From assembly GCF_023156505.1 (NCBI RefSeq), contig NZ_JALNMJ010000026.1, positions 1-64,000 of the forward strand: 64,000 nucleotides of DNA, read 5' to 3'. This document shows positions 10,126 through 17,892 of the stretch, piece by piece. Below the pieces are notes generated by a model. It had not been told where the DNA came from. It was given only the letters and a program-made list of their open reading frames with translations, and made no database searches. The translations under genes were made by a program, and so were the position numbers. This DNA is from Roseibium sediminicola (GTDB lineage: Bacteria > Pseudomonadota > Alphaproteobacteria > Rhizobiales > Stappiaceae). The number at the start of each line of letters is the position of its first letter. Position 1 is the first letter of the stretch.

Positions 10126-11322
10126 ATGGGCACTTCTGAAAAGGCTGGGGCTGTGCCTGCCAACGGCGCGGCGCCCATCCAACGTTTCTATTCCGACCGG
10201 TCCTGGATCGAGGGGGCGGCGGAAGAGCAACTTACCTTTGTCGCCGGCATGGCCGGCGTTTCCTCCGTGGCCGCTTTTCCGGACCTGCATCCGGGCAAAT
10301 ATGGCCCGGTCGGCAGCGCCATCCTGGCGGACCGGATCTATCCGCAGCTGATCGGCAACGATATCGGCTGCGGCATGAGCCTCTATGCACTCGACCTGCC
10401 TGCCCGCAAGCTGCGGCTGGACAAGGCGGCAGCAAAACTGCGGCAGCTCGAAGGGGTCTGGACCGGCAACGCCGGCGCGCGCCTTGCCGGCGAGGACTTG
10501 CCGACGGATCTCCACAACCAGGCCCTCGGCACCATCGGCGGCGGCAACCACTTCTGCGAGCTGCAGGTGATTGACGAGGTGACAGACGGCGCATTGCTGG
10601 AGGCAGCAGCTCTGCGCAAGGGCGATCTGGTGCTGCTGGTTCATTCCGGATCGCGTTCGCTCGGCACGGCGGTGTTCGGCTCGGTACTGGACCGTTTTGA
10701 CGGTCTCGATCCGAACAGCCCGGACGGCAAGGCCTATCGGGCCGCCCACGACCAGGCCGTCCGGTGGGCGGCACTCAACCGTGAACTGATCGCGGAACGC
10801 GCCGCAAAGGCGCTGCGCTGCGATCTTCGTATCGTTGCCGACGCACCGCACAACCTTGTTGAAGACCATGCAGGCGGCATCCTGCACAGGAAGGGCGCCG
10901 CCCGGGTGGATCAGGCGCTGGTGCCTCTTGCGGGGTCCCGGGACGCGCTCAGTTATCTGCTGGCCCCTTGCCGCGAACAGGCGGAGGCGCTGGCCTCCCT
11001 CGCCCATGGCGCGGGTCGCAAATACGACCGCCGCTCCATGACCGGCCGGGCGGGAGGCACACGGTCCGACCGGGACAGTCTTGGCCGCACGTCCTTTGGA
11101 GGGCTGGTGGTCTGCGAGGACCGGCAGCTCCTGATCGAGGAAGCGCCAGCGGCCTACAAGGATCCGGCCCAGGTGCTGAAAGATCTGCAATCGGCCGGTC
11201 TTGCCGCACCGGTCGCTGCGCTGAAACCCCTGGTGACCTACAAGAAGGCGGTTTCGGACACGCTGGAAAGTGCAAGGCAGGACAAACGCCGGCGCTTGTG
11301 GGACCGGAGGGCAAAGCGATGA
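10126..11322 (+). CDS. rtcB: RNA ligase RtcB, PrfH-associated type (RtcB2)
   Basis: The 398-residue product is a GTP- and Mn-dependent ligase joining RNA 2',3'-cyclic phosphate or 3'-phosphate ends to 5'-OH ends. Conserved metal and catalytic sites are visible: FPDLHPGKYGPVGSA, LIGNDIGCGM with metal-binding Cys82, GGGNHFCEL (His142), LLVHSGSRSLG (His173), and LAHGAGRKYDR with His294 at the position of the guanylylated His. The shorter length and the HPGK-YGPVG variant match the PrfH-linked branch rather than the tRNA-splicing type. It shares an ATGA overlap with prfH. Published work on such pairs supports repair of 16S rRNA cleaved in the decoding centre; applying it here is inference from synteny. 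Confidence 0.88.
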   Translation: MGTSEKAGAVPANGAAPIQRFYSDRSWIEGAAEEQLTFVAGMAGVSSVAAFPDLHPGKYGPVGSAILADRIYPQLIGNDIGCGMSLYALDLPARKLRLDKAAAKLRQLEGVWTGNAGARLAGEDLPTDLHNQALGTIGGGNHFCELQVIDEVTDGALLEAAALRKGDLVLLVHSGSRSLGTAVFGSVLDRFDGLDPNSPDGKAYRAAHDQAVRWAALNRELIAERAAKALRCDLRIVADAPHNLVEDHAGGILHRKGAARVDQALVPLAGSRDALSYLLAPCREQAEALASLAHGAGRKYDRRSMTGRAGGTRSDRDSLGRTSFGGLVVCEDRQLLIEEAPAAYKDPAQVLKDLQSAGLAAPVAALKPLVTYKKAVSDTLESARQDKRRRLWDRRAKR

Positions 11323-11960
11323 GCACTCAGGTCCAACAGCGACTGCTGATCACCAGCGGCGACGGACCGTCCGAATGCCGCAGGGCCGTCGCCCTGGTTC
11401 TGCGCCAGATCGAAAAGGAGGCCATTCAGAAAGGTCTCCGCTTCGATGCCGCGGTTCCGGATCCCGGTCAGAAAGGCGATCCGGCTTCCGCGCTTGTCAC
11501 GCTGACGGGCGCGGAGGCCGAGCGCCTCGCCGGAACCTGGTCGGGCACGATCCAATGGACCTGCAAGAGCCCGTTCCGGCCGCATCACAAGCGGCAGAAC
11601 TGGTTTGTCGGGGTCTTTCCGGTTTCCGGCGCACTGCCGGAGGACATCCGTCTGAAAGCCGAGGATCTTCGGGTGGAAACCTTCCGCTCCGGCGGTCCCG
11701 GCGGCCAGCACCAGAACACCACCGACAGCGGCGTGCGCATCATCCATCTGCCGACCGGGGTGTCGGCCCAGTCGACCGACGAGCGCTCCCAGCACCGCAA
11801 CCGTCAGGTGGCGCTTGACCGGCTGGAGGCGCGGTTTCTGCTGCAACGGGAAGAAAGCCTTGCCCGGAACCGGGCCGACCAGAACCGCTTGCATCGGCAG
11901 TTGGAACGCGGCAATCCGGCCAGGGTGTTCAAGGGCGAGCGGTTCTCCGAAGCAAAATGA
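11319..11960 (+). CDS. prfH: Peptide chain release factor-like protein PrfH
   Basis: The 213-residue protein consists essentially of a class I release-factor domain 3 with flanking helices. Its peptidyl-tRNA hydrolysis loop is RSGGPGGQHQNTTDSGVR with GGQ at 128-130, followed by a family-typical VSAQSTDERSQHRNRQVAL. It lacks the codon-recognition domain 2 of RF1/RF2, as PrfH proteins do. ATG 11319 overlaps the rtcB stop as ATGA, indicating translational coupling. In the described RtcB2-PrfH systems PrfH releases peptide from ribosomes with damaged decoding centres so that RtcB2 can religate the rRNA. That role is taken from the family, not shown here. Confidence 0.9.
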   Translation: MSTQVQQRLLITSGDGPSECRRAVALVLRQIEKEAIQKGLRFDAAVPDPGQKGDPASALVTLTGAEAERLAGTWSGTIQWTCKSPFRPHHKRQNWFVGVFPVSGALPEDIRLKAEDLRVETFRSGGPGGQHQNTTDSGVRIIHLPTGVSAQSTDERSQHRNRQVALDRLEARFLLQREESLARNRADQNRLHRQLERGNPARVFKGERFSEAK

Positions 11961-11961
11961 C

Positions 11962-11990
11962 AAAGGGCGGCCCGGTGTGCCGCCCTTTTT
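11962..11990 (+). terminator. Hairpin terminator between prfH and the convergent hydrolase
   Basis: AAAGGGCGGC pairs with GCCGCCCTTT over a 7-base loop and is followed by T residues. The convergent hydrolase gene ends just beyond, so the hairpin may serve both directions. Confidence 0.75.
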
Positions 11991-12002
11991 CAGGTCGCCA
12001 GG

Positions 12003-12959
12003 TCAGCCCCTGATAAACGCCAGGACGTCCTTGTTGAACGCGTCAGCCTGTAGCTGCGCCAGGCCATGGCCGCTCTCCGGATAGACCTTGAGCTTGGCTC
12101 CGGCGACGATCTCGGCTGCGCGATGGGCGGAAGCCTTGATCGGCACGACCTGGTCGTCACCGCCGTGAACGATCAGGGTCGGCCGCTTGATGGCTTTCAG
12201 ATCATTGGTGTAATCGACCTCCGAAAACTCGGTGATGCAGTCATACTGGCCCTTGATGCCGCCTGACATGCCTTGCAGCCAGAAGCTTTCCCTGAGCCCC
12301 TCATTGATCTCCACACCTTCGCGGTTGAAGCCGTAGAACGGGATCGTCAGATCCTTGTAGAACTGCGACCGGTTGGTGGCGACCTGCTGGCGGATGCCGT
12401 CAAAGACCTCCATCGGCGTGCCATCCGGGTTGCTTGCGGTCTCCAGCATCAGGGGCGGCACCGCGCCGACCAGAACGACTTTTGCAACCCGGTCATTACC
12501 ATGGCGGCCGACATAATGCGCGACTTCACCGCCGCCGGTCGAGTGACCGACCAGGATGACATCCTTGAGGTCGAGCCGGTCGATCAGTTCGGCCAGGTCG
12601 TCCGCATAGCGGTCCATGGTGTTGCCGTCCCAGGGCTGGCTGGAGCGGCCGTGGCCGCGCCGGTCATGTGCGATCACCCGGAAGCCGTTCTGGCCGAAAA
12701 ACAGCATCTGGGCGTCCCAGGCATCGGCGGACAGCGGCCAGCCATGGGAAAACACGATCGGCTGCCCCTGCCCCCAGTCCTTGTAAAAGAGTTCGGCACC
12801 GTCTGAGGTCGTGAAGGTCGTCATTTCCAAAGTCTCCATTGCATGCAGTTGTTTTGTCGTCCCGAAGGTCGAGGCGACCATCAATCCGAGGCCGGCAAGT
12901 CCCCCGCCAATCAACGTCTGGCGGCGGCTGACAGACAGCCCATCACTCTTGTGTTCCAT
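12003..12959 (-). CDS. Tat-exported alpha/beta hydrolase (non-haem chloroperoxidase-like)
   Basis: This is a 318-residue alpha/beta-hydrolase. The N-terminus carries a twin-arginine motif [10 protein letters not shown] (residues 11-20) and a hydrophobic stretch, so it is predicted to be periplasmic. The catalytic triad is visible: Ser140 in VGHSTGGG, Asp268/269 in HGGDDQVVP and His298 in ESGHGLAQ. The oxyanion segment [13 protein letters not shown] and the cap pattern are like cofactor-free haloperoxidases and esterases. ATG 12959 has GGAG eight bases upstream; an in-frame GTG at 12986 is weaker. It is divergent from an OhrR-like regulator with a palindromic operator between them, which suggests inducible expression, possibly by oxidants. 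Confidence 0.82.
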   Translation of the reverse strand: MEHKSDGLSVSRRQTLIGGGLAGLGLMVASTFGTTKQLHAMETLEMTTFTTSDGAELFYKDWGQGQPIVFSHGWPLSADAWDAQMLFFGQNGFRVIAHDRRGHGRSSQPWDGNTMDRYADDLAELIDRLDLKDVILVGHSTGGGEVAHYVGRHGNDRVAKVVLVGAVPPLMLETASNPDGTPMEVFDGIRQQVATNRSQFYKDLTIPFYGFNREGVEINEGLRESFWLQGMSGGIKGQYDCITEFSEVDYTNDLKAIKRPTLIVHGGDDQVVPIKASAHRAAEIVAGAKLKVYPESGHGLAQLQADAFNKDVLAFIRG

Positions 12960-12980
12960 CGGATGATCTCCATTTACATC

Positions 12981-13001
12981 GTTCACGATTTAATCGTGTA
13001 C
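12981..13001. promoter_or_regulatory. Palindromic operator between the hydrolase and OhrR-like genes
   Basis: CACGATTTAATCGTG at 12984-12998 is a 7+1+7 palindrome. Including flanks (GTT before, TAC after) gives a 21-base palindrome with one mismatched pair. It lies 22 bases upstream of the hydrolase start and 72 bases before the regulator start, as expected for a MarR/OhrR dimer site controlling both. Confidence 0.6.
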
Positions 13002-13072
13002 GAGTTATTTGGATACGAGCGTCACTCCTGTCAACGCTTGCCAGCGAAAAAAAGGAAGATTAGGAACGGATC

Positions 13073-13570
13073 ATGTCGAACCCTACGGACAGGCCGGGCA
13101 AGTCAGCTCCTGGCGCCAACACCGCAACAGGCCATCACGAGGACCTGGACGATTTTCTGTGCTTCGCAGTCTATGAGGCCAATCTCGCGTTCAACCAGCT
13201 TTACCGGTCTCTGCTCGATGACCTGGGCCTGACCTATCCGCAATACCTGGTGATGACGCTGCTTTGGCGGCGGGACGTGCGCGCGGTCAAGGAGATCGGC
13301 GACGCGCTCAGCCTCGAATACAACACGGTCACCCCCTTGATCAAACGCCTGGAGGCAATGGATCTGGTGTCCCGGGTCCGGGACCTTGAAGATCAGCGGG
13401 TCGTCAAGGTCAGCCTGACCGCCGGGGGCAAGGCCCTGGAGAAACAGGCGCGGCACATACCGCAATGTGTCGCCGACGCCTCCGGCCTGTCCATGAAAGC
13501 CTTCACCGAACTGAAATCGTCCCTGGAAGACCTGCGCAACAATCTGAAATCCCGCGAGGAGCCGTCGTAA
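13073..13570 (+). CDS. MarR-family regulator, OhrR-like thiol sensor
   Basis: This is a 165-residue winged-helix MarR protein. Segment LDDFLCFAVYEANLAFNQLY places Cys30 where OhrR has its peroxide-reactive cysteine, and TYPQYLVMTLLW is an OhrR-subgroup signature. The recognition helix region EYNTVTPLIKRLEAMDLVSR and wing RDLEDQRVVKVSLT follow. A second cysteine, Cys132 in HIPQCVAD, could serve as the resolving partner in a two-Cys mechanism. It probably represses itself and the divergent hydrolase through the palindrome at 12981-13001. No ohr gene is adjacent, which is unusual for a true OhrR, so the sensed compound is uncertain. Confidence 0.8.
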   Translation: MSNPTDRPGKSAPGANTATGHHEDLDDFLCFAVYEANLAFNQLYRSLLDDLGLTYPQYLVMTLLWRRDVRAVKEIGDALSLEYNTVTPLIKRLEAMDLVSRVRDLEDQRVVKVSLTAGGKALEKQARHIPQCVADASGLSMKAFTELKSSLEDLRNNLKSREEPS

Positions 13571-13576
13571 GCCGTC

Positions 13577-14278
13577 ATGACCGCCACAATCAAAGCCGTG
13601 CTCTTCGACAAGGACGGCACCCTGCTCGATTTTGATGCCACCTGGACACCCGCCTATCGCACCACAGCGCTTTATGCCGCTGCTGGCGACCAGACCAAGG
13701 CAGATCTCTTTCTGTCGGAAACCGGCATGAATCTGGCCACCGGTGCCTCGGCCGCAGGCTCACTGCTGGCCGCGGGCAATTCCGCCGAAATCGCCGAAGC
13801 CTGGATCGCTCTCGGAGCCAACTTCGATCACGCCACCCTGACAGCGGAACTGGACCGGATTTTTGTCGGCCGGATGCACGATGCCGCGGCCCTGCCCGGC
13901 ATATGCGAGGCGATTCTGAATCTCCACGGCAATGGTTACACACTCGGTGTTGCCAGCAGCGACAGCGAAGCGGCGATCCGCGCCTTTCTGGCCGGCGCCG
14001 GGCTCACCGATCGCATGAGCTTTGTCACCGGTTACGACACCGGTTTCGGCCCCAAGCCCGAACCGGGCATGGTGCACGGTTTTTCCCAGGCGACCGGCTT
14101 CCCGCCGTCGGAGATCTGCGTCATCGGCGACAACACCCACGACCTGGAAATGGCCCGTGCCGCCGGTGCCGGCCTCAGGGTCGGCGTTCTGACAGGCACC
14201 AGCGATCGTGACGACCTGGAACCGCTCGCCCACATTGTTCTTGACAGTGTCGCGGACCTGCCCGGTCATCTCGCCTGA
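13577..14278 (+). CDS. HAD-superfamily phosphatase (Gph-like)
   Basis: The 233-residue product has the HAD motifs in order: AVLFDKDGTLLDF with nucleophile Asp11 and acid Asp13, LGVASSDSEA (motif II), GPKPEPGM with the motif III Lys, and ICVIGDNTHDLEMARAAG with the metal-binding acidic pair. An alpha-helical cap lies between motifs I and II, as in phosphoglycolate phosphatase and related enzymes; the exact substrate is not evident. It starts 6 bases after the OhrR-like gene, so the two are probably co-transcribed. Confidence 0.82.
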   Translation: MTATIKAVLFDKDGTLLDFDATWTPAYRTTALYAAAGDQTKADLFLSETGMNLATGASAAGSLLAAGNSAEIAEAWIALGANFDHATLTAELDRIFVGRMHDAAALPGICEAILNLHGNGYTLGVASSDSEAAIRAFLAGAGLTDRMSFVTGYDTGFGPKPEPGMVHGFSQATGFPPSEICVIGDNTHDLEMARAAGAGLRVGVLTGTSDRDDLEPLAHIVLDSVADLPGHLA

Positions 14279-14491
14279 ACCACAGACGGCCGCTCGCACC
14301 GCGCAGAAAATCATGGTGTTGAGTCAGCCTCTCCCTGCAATACAAGCTGATGCCGCAAGTTGAAATAAATGAAAAATGGAATTTGTTTTGATTAAACTTT
14401 TCCATATTTAGGGTATTTGAGATTTATACTTGATCTATGCATAACGAAGGGTAACTTCAATAGAATACAGGTGACATCGAGAGACTTCGCA

Positions 14492-14725
14492 ATGCCCTTT
14501 ACGAAATTGGGAACGTTTATCGCCGGGGTGGTGTTTTTCCTTGGCTGTATGCAAGTGGCGCTCGCGATCGGCGTCGGCCTTGGCGTCATTTCCGAACCGA
14601 GCCCCGGCCTCTTTCTCGGCAACATGACGCGCGAACAGGCGATCGACAGCGGCCTTCTCAAGATCATGGCTGCGGTTGCCTTCGGCGTGATCACGGAAAT
14701 CAGCCGTTCGGTGGAAAAGAAATAG
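14492..14725 (+). CDS. Small two-helix membrane protein, unknown
   Basis: This is a 77-residue hydrophobic protein from ATG 14492, with helices at about residues 5-27 (LGTFIAGVVFFLGCMQVALA) and 53-70 (LLKIMAAVAFGVIT). A short loop between them holds a GNMTREQAIDSG segment. The preceding 200 bases are AT-rich and presumably contain its promoter. I do not recognise the family. A longer start at 14417 exists but falls in the AT-rich leader. Confidence 0.5.
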   Translation: MPFTKLGTFIAGVVFFLGCMQVALAIGVGLGVISEPSPGLFLGNMTREQAIDSGLLKIMAAVAFGVITEISRSVEKK

Positions 14726-14788
14726 ACCCTACCAGCAGTCGTATCATTCGCCCTTGCAACGGCCAGCACGCCGTGAAACGGTGCGCGC

Positions 14789-15316
14789 ATGAAAAATCGC
14801 ACCCTGAAATCGACGCTGACCGCATTGTTCTTGATAGCGGTCCCGACAGGCCTACATGCCGAACCCTCCGACCTGTTCGACGCCATCGACAAACGCCTGT
14901 CCTACATGCAGGCTGTCGCCGCCTGGAAAGTCGACAACAACCGGCCCGTTGAAGACCTGGAGCGGGAAAAGGTGGTTTTGGATGCCGCCCGCACCAAGGC
15001 CGGCCAAGTCGGCCTGGCGGGCGACAGCGTCACCGGCTTTTTCCAGGCCCAGATCAACGCGGCCAAGGAAATTCAGACCTGCTGGATCGGCCGCTGGAAC
15101 GATGGCGCCGCAAGGCCAACCGACGTGCCCGACCTTGTCGAGGACGTGCGCCCGGCCCTGCTGACCCTCGGCAACGAGATCCTGCAGCTGATGGCAACGG
15201 AAAAGGTCTCCTCGGAGGACCAGCAGGCTTTCACGGCCGCAATGACCGTCGATTGCCTGTCTTCGCAAGCCAAGGAGGCCCTCTTCGACGGCTTGCTGAG
15301 CGTACAATCGAATTAG
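14789..15316 (+). CDS. Secreted chorismate mutase, AroQ gamma class
   Basis: The 175-residue product begins with a Sec signal peptide (TALFLIAVPTGLHA, cleaved before EPSD). It continues as the all-helical chorismate mutase fold: LFDAIDKRLSYMQAVAAWKV, then NRPVEDLEREKVVLDAARTK, then FFQAQINAAKEIQ. Periplasmic AroQ-gamma enzymes convert chorismate to prephenate outside the cytoplasm and are known in pathogens and symbionts; their role there is uncertain. Two cysteines (in IQTCWIG and VDCLS) could form the disulfide seen in this class. It converges on the GGDEF/EAL gene with only 12 bases between the stops. Confidence 0.8.
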   Translation: MKNRTLKSTLTALFLIAVPTGLHAEPSDLFDAIDKRLSYMQAVAAWKVDNNRPVEDLEREKVVLDAARTKAGQVGLAGDSVTGFFQAQINAAKEIQTCWIGRWNDGAARPTDVPDLVEDVRPALLTLGNEILQLMATEKVSSEDQQAFTAAMTVDCLSSQAKEALFDGLLSVQSN

Positions 15317-15328
15317 AGCATGTCGGGT

Positions 15329-17425
15329 TCAGGACGCCGCCGACCGGCTCTGCTCAGGCAGGCCGGCGGCCTCTTCGAACACCATCTTCGAGAAATCGTT
15401 GAATGGCACCGCGGGGCTCCACAGATAGCCCTGCCCCAGCGTACCACCCCACAGATTGATGTAGTCCATCTGCAACTGCGTTTCGACACCCTCTGACACC
15501 GTGTTCAGGTTGAGTTGGCGTGCGAGCATCAGAATCAGCTCCACGATGGTGCGCCGGTCCTCTGAATTGTCGATACCCATGATGAAAGAGCGGTCGATCT
15601 TGAGTGTGTCGAACGGCATGCTGGCCAGACTGTGCAGCGAGGAATAGCCGGTACCGAAGTCGTCTATGGCGAATTTCACCCCCTCTTTCTTGATCGGCAT
15701 GATCTGATCGAGCAGCGTCTGCGAATAGTCGACCAGACTGGATTCCGTCACCTCCAACTCCAGACGGTCGGTGGCAAAGCCACTCTCCTTGATGATGCCC
15801 AGCGTGCGACCGCAGAAATCGGGAGACTGAAGCTGGACCGGCGCGACGTTGACGGCCACAGAGACATCCGTCCCTCTGTTATTGATGGCTTTCATATCGC
15901 GCAACGCTGTTTCCAGAACGAATTCGCCAATCGGTCCGATCATGCCGCTTTCTTCCGCGACCGGGATGAATTTGTAAGGCGGCACCGAGCCCAATTCGTC
16001 ATCTGTCCAGCGCAGCAGCGCTTCGGAGCCGGCGATCTTGCCGGTCGCAAGGTCTACCTTGGGTTGGTAATGCACCGACAGTGACCTGTTCGTGAGCGCG
16101 CCTTCCAGCCGGTGGCGGATCTGTTCGCGCTCGGTCATGCGCTCGCGGATCTTGTCATTATAGGTCACCGACTGGGCACGCCCCTCCGCCTTGGCCTCAT
16201 ACATGGCCATATTGGCGTTGCGCAGCACGGCCTCCGAAGTCTTGCCATGTTCCGGCCAGCAGGCCACCCCCACACTCACCGTCACCGACAGGGACAGGTT
16301 GCCGATGCGATGGGCGCCGCCGAGACGGTCGACCACGGCATCCGACAGGCGCTCCAGCGCGGCCGCATCGGTGAGCCCAGGAAGCAGCACCACAAATTCA
16401 TCGCCTGAGAAACGGGCAACACAGGGTGATTTGGAGGTCAAGGGCCCGGCCATTTGTTCGACCAGCTGGGCGAGCCGCTTCGAGATCTGACCCAGCAGCT
16501 GATCACCAACCGCATGGCCATGCAGATCATTGATCAGCTTGAACCGGTCCAGACCGATATAAAGCACGCTGCCAGCACTGTTGGGCCGCAAGTCGATCTG
16601 CGTCAGAGCCGAATTGTCGAGCTTCGCCCGATTGGGCAGGCCGGAGATGCGGTCGGTATAGGCCAGTTGCTCGATCTTCACGATGTTCTGGCGCAGATTC
16701 ACCATCATGTCGCGAAACGCGGTCTGCAATTCCCCGACCTCACCGGGTGCATCTGTCGGCATCTTGCAGTCCAGATAGCCGGCGGCGGCCTCGTTGGCGG
16801 CCAGGGTCACCCGGCTGACGCCTGACGTGGCCCGATACATCATCAGCGCCAGCACCGGCACAAAGGCCAGCAACAGCATTCCAAACACCACCGCCACCTG
16901 GGAGATCTTCTCGCGCAGAATGCCCGCCATCTCGTGCTTGGAAATGCGTACAAGCACGCTGCCGACCGCCTCGCCGCCCCGGAAGGCCGGCAACACATAT
17001 TCCAGTGTGTTGGCCGTTTCCCGGAATTGCGACTGACCAAGTTGGGCCGCATTGAGAGCTTCCTCGTTGAAACCGGTCTCGCTGGACGGCGACGCGGAGG
17101 TGAAGTCGCTGGCGAATTCCTGACCGAAGCGGGTATAGACCTTTGCCGCGATGATATAGCGGTCGCCGGCAACCGCATTCAAAACCCGCTCCAGCTCTCC
17201 GTAGTTCTTGGATTCGATATCGCGGGCTGCTGTGTTGGTGATGAACAGCGCCTTGTCATGCGCGGTCCGCGCCAGCCTTTCGCCGATCTTGTCCATTTGC
17301 GTGTAGTAGTCGATGCCAATCAACACGAGAGAAAAAGCCAGCAGCCCGAAGACGCCGTAAAGAGTGGCACGCACAAAAACACGTTTGAAAATTTCATGGG
17401 ACCAGAAACGAATGATTTGCAGCAC
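15329..17425 (-). CDS. Membrane GGDEF/EAL c-di-GMP turnover protein
   Basis: This is a 698-residue sensor protein. A membrane helix at about 21-40 and another at about 176-196 bracket a periplasmic sensor domain of some 135 residues. A HAMP-like linker follows (200-250), then a GGDEF domain and an EAL domain. The diguanylate cyclase signature is SGDEF (340-344), a tolerated variant of GGDEF. The EAL domain has intact SEALLRW (E468) and DDFGTGYSS. It could both make and degrade c-di-GMP, but the net activity cannot be read from sequence. It is monocistronic and convergent with the chorismate mutase. Confidence 0.88.
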   Translation of the reverse strand: MLQIIRFWSHEIFKRVFVRATLYGVFGLLAFSLVLIGIDYYTQMDKIGERLARTAHDKALFITNTAARDIESKNYGELERVLNAVAGDRYIIAAKVYTRFGQEFASDFTSASPSSETGFNEEALNAAQLGQSQFRETANTLEYVLPAFRGGEAVGSVLVRISKHEMAGILREKISQVAVVFGMLLLAFVPVLALMMYRATSGVSRVTLAANEAAAGYLDCKMPTDAPGEVGELQTAFRDMMVNLRQNIVKIEQLAYTDRISGLPNRAKLDNSALTQIDLRPNSAGSVLYIGLDRFKLINDLHGHAVGDQLLGQISKRLAQLVEQMAGPLTSKSPCVARFSGDEFVVLLPGLTDAAALERLSDAVVDRLGGAHRIGNLSLSVTVSVGVACWPEHGKTSEAVLRNANMAMYEAKAEGRAQSVTYNDKIRERMTEREQIRHRLEGALTNRSLSVHYQPKVDLATGKIAGSEALLRWTDDELGSVPPYKFIPVAEESGMIGPIGEFVLETALRDMKAINNRGTDVSVAVNVAPVQLQSPDFCGRTLGIIKESGFATDRLELEVTESSLVDYSQTLLDQIMPIKKEGVKFAIDDFGTGYSSLHSLASMPFDTLKIDRSFIMGIDNSEDRRTIVELILMLARQLNLNTVSEGVETQLQMDYINLWGGTLGQGYLWSPAVPFNDFSKMVFEEAAGLPEQSRSAAS

Positions 17426-17892
17426 GAAAGCAGCTCCCGCGGATCCTCTCAGTTACCGGACCAGCGCAAGGCGGGCCCAAACCTCAGTGTTTCCGGCCGC
17501 CCTCAACAAATACTAAACTCTAAAGTAGAAACCGGGTACATTGCGTAAAGTTTTTCAAAATGTGGAAATAAAATTTCGAGACTAGTCCTTTTTCCCAAGG
17601 AGAAATCTCACAGCAACGTCGAATCCCGCAGCGTCGAAGCGAGGAAAGACCACTGCCGTTCCTTCTCACAAGGTCTTCGCAGATTGCATACTGTTCGCGC
17701 CTAAATTCACTTGCTAAGTCACACTTAACATGGTCAGCATGGAGCATGCATCGATCCGATCCAACCGGAGGGGCTGCCGGGTGAACGGGTTGGCAAGAAA
17801 ATTGGTTTGTATTAGAAGAAAAACAACTTAAAATTGATAATACATGAGAACCGGCAACCGCAGACCGGTGAAATTGGGGCAAAACGCGGGCG
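17426..17892. other. Intergenic region between the c-di-GMP protein and the cyclase-like regulator
   Basis: This is a divergent 467-base region of lower GC than its neighbours, expected to hold promoters for both flanking genes. I see no gene with a plausible ribosome-binding site, no tRNA and no strong inverted repeat. Confidence 0.45.

Noticed and set aside
9130-11190. 686-codon open frame antisense to the YHS and rtcB genes
   Set aside because: It is fully antisense to well-supported genes, has no recognisable domain and is typical of long antisense frames in high-GC DNA.
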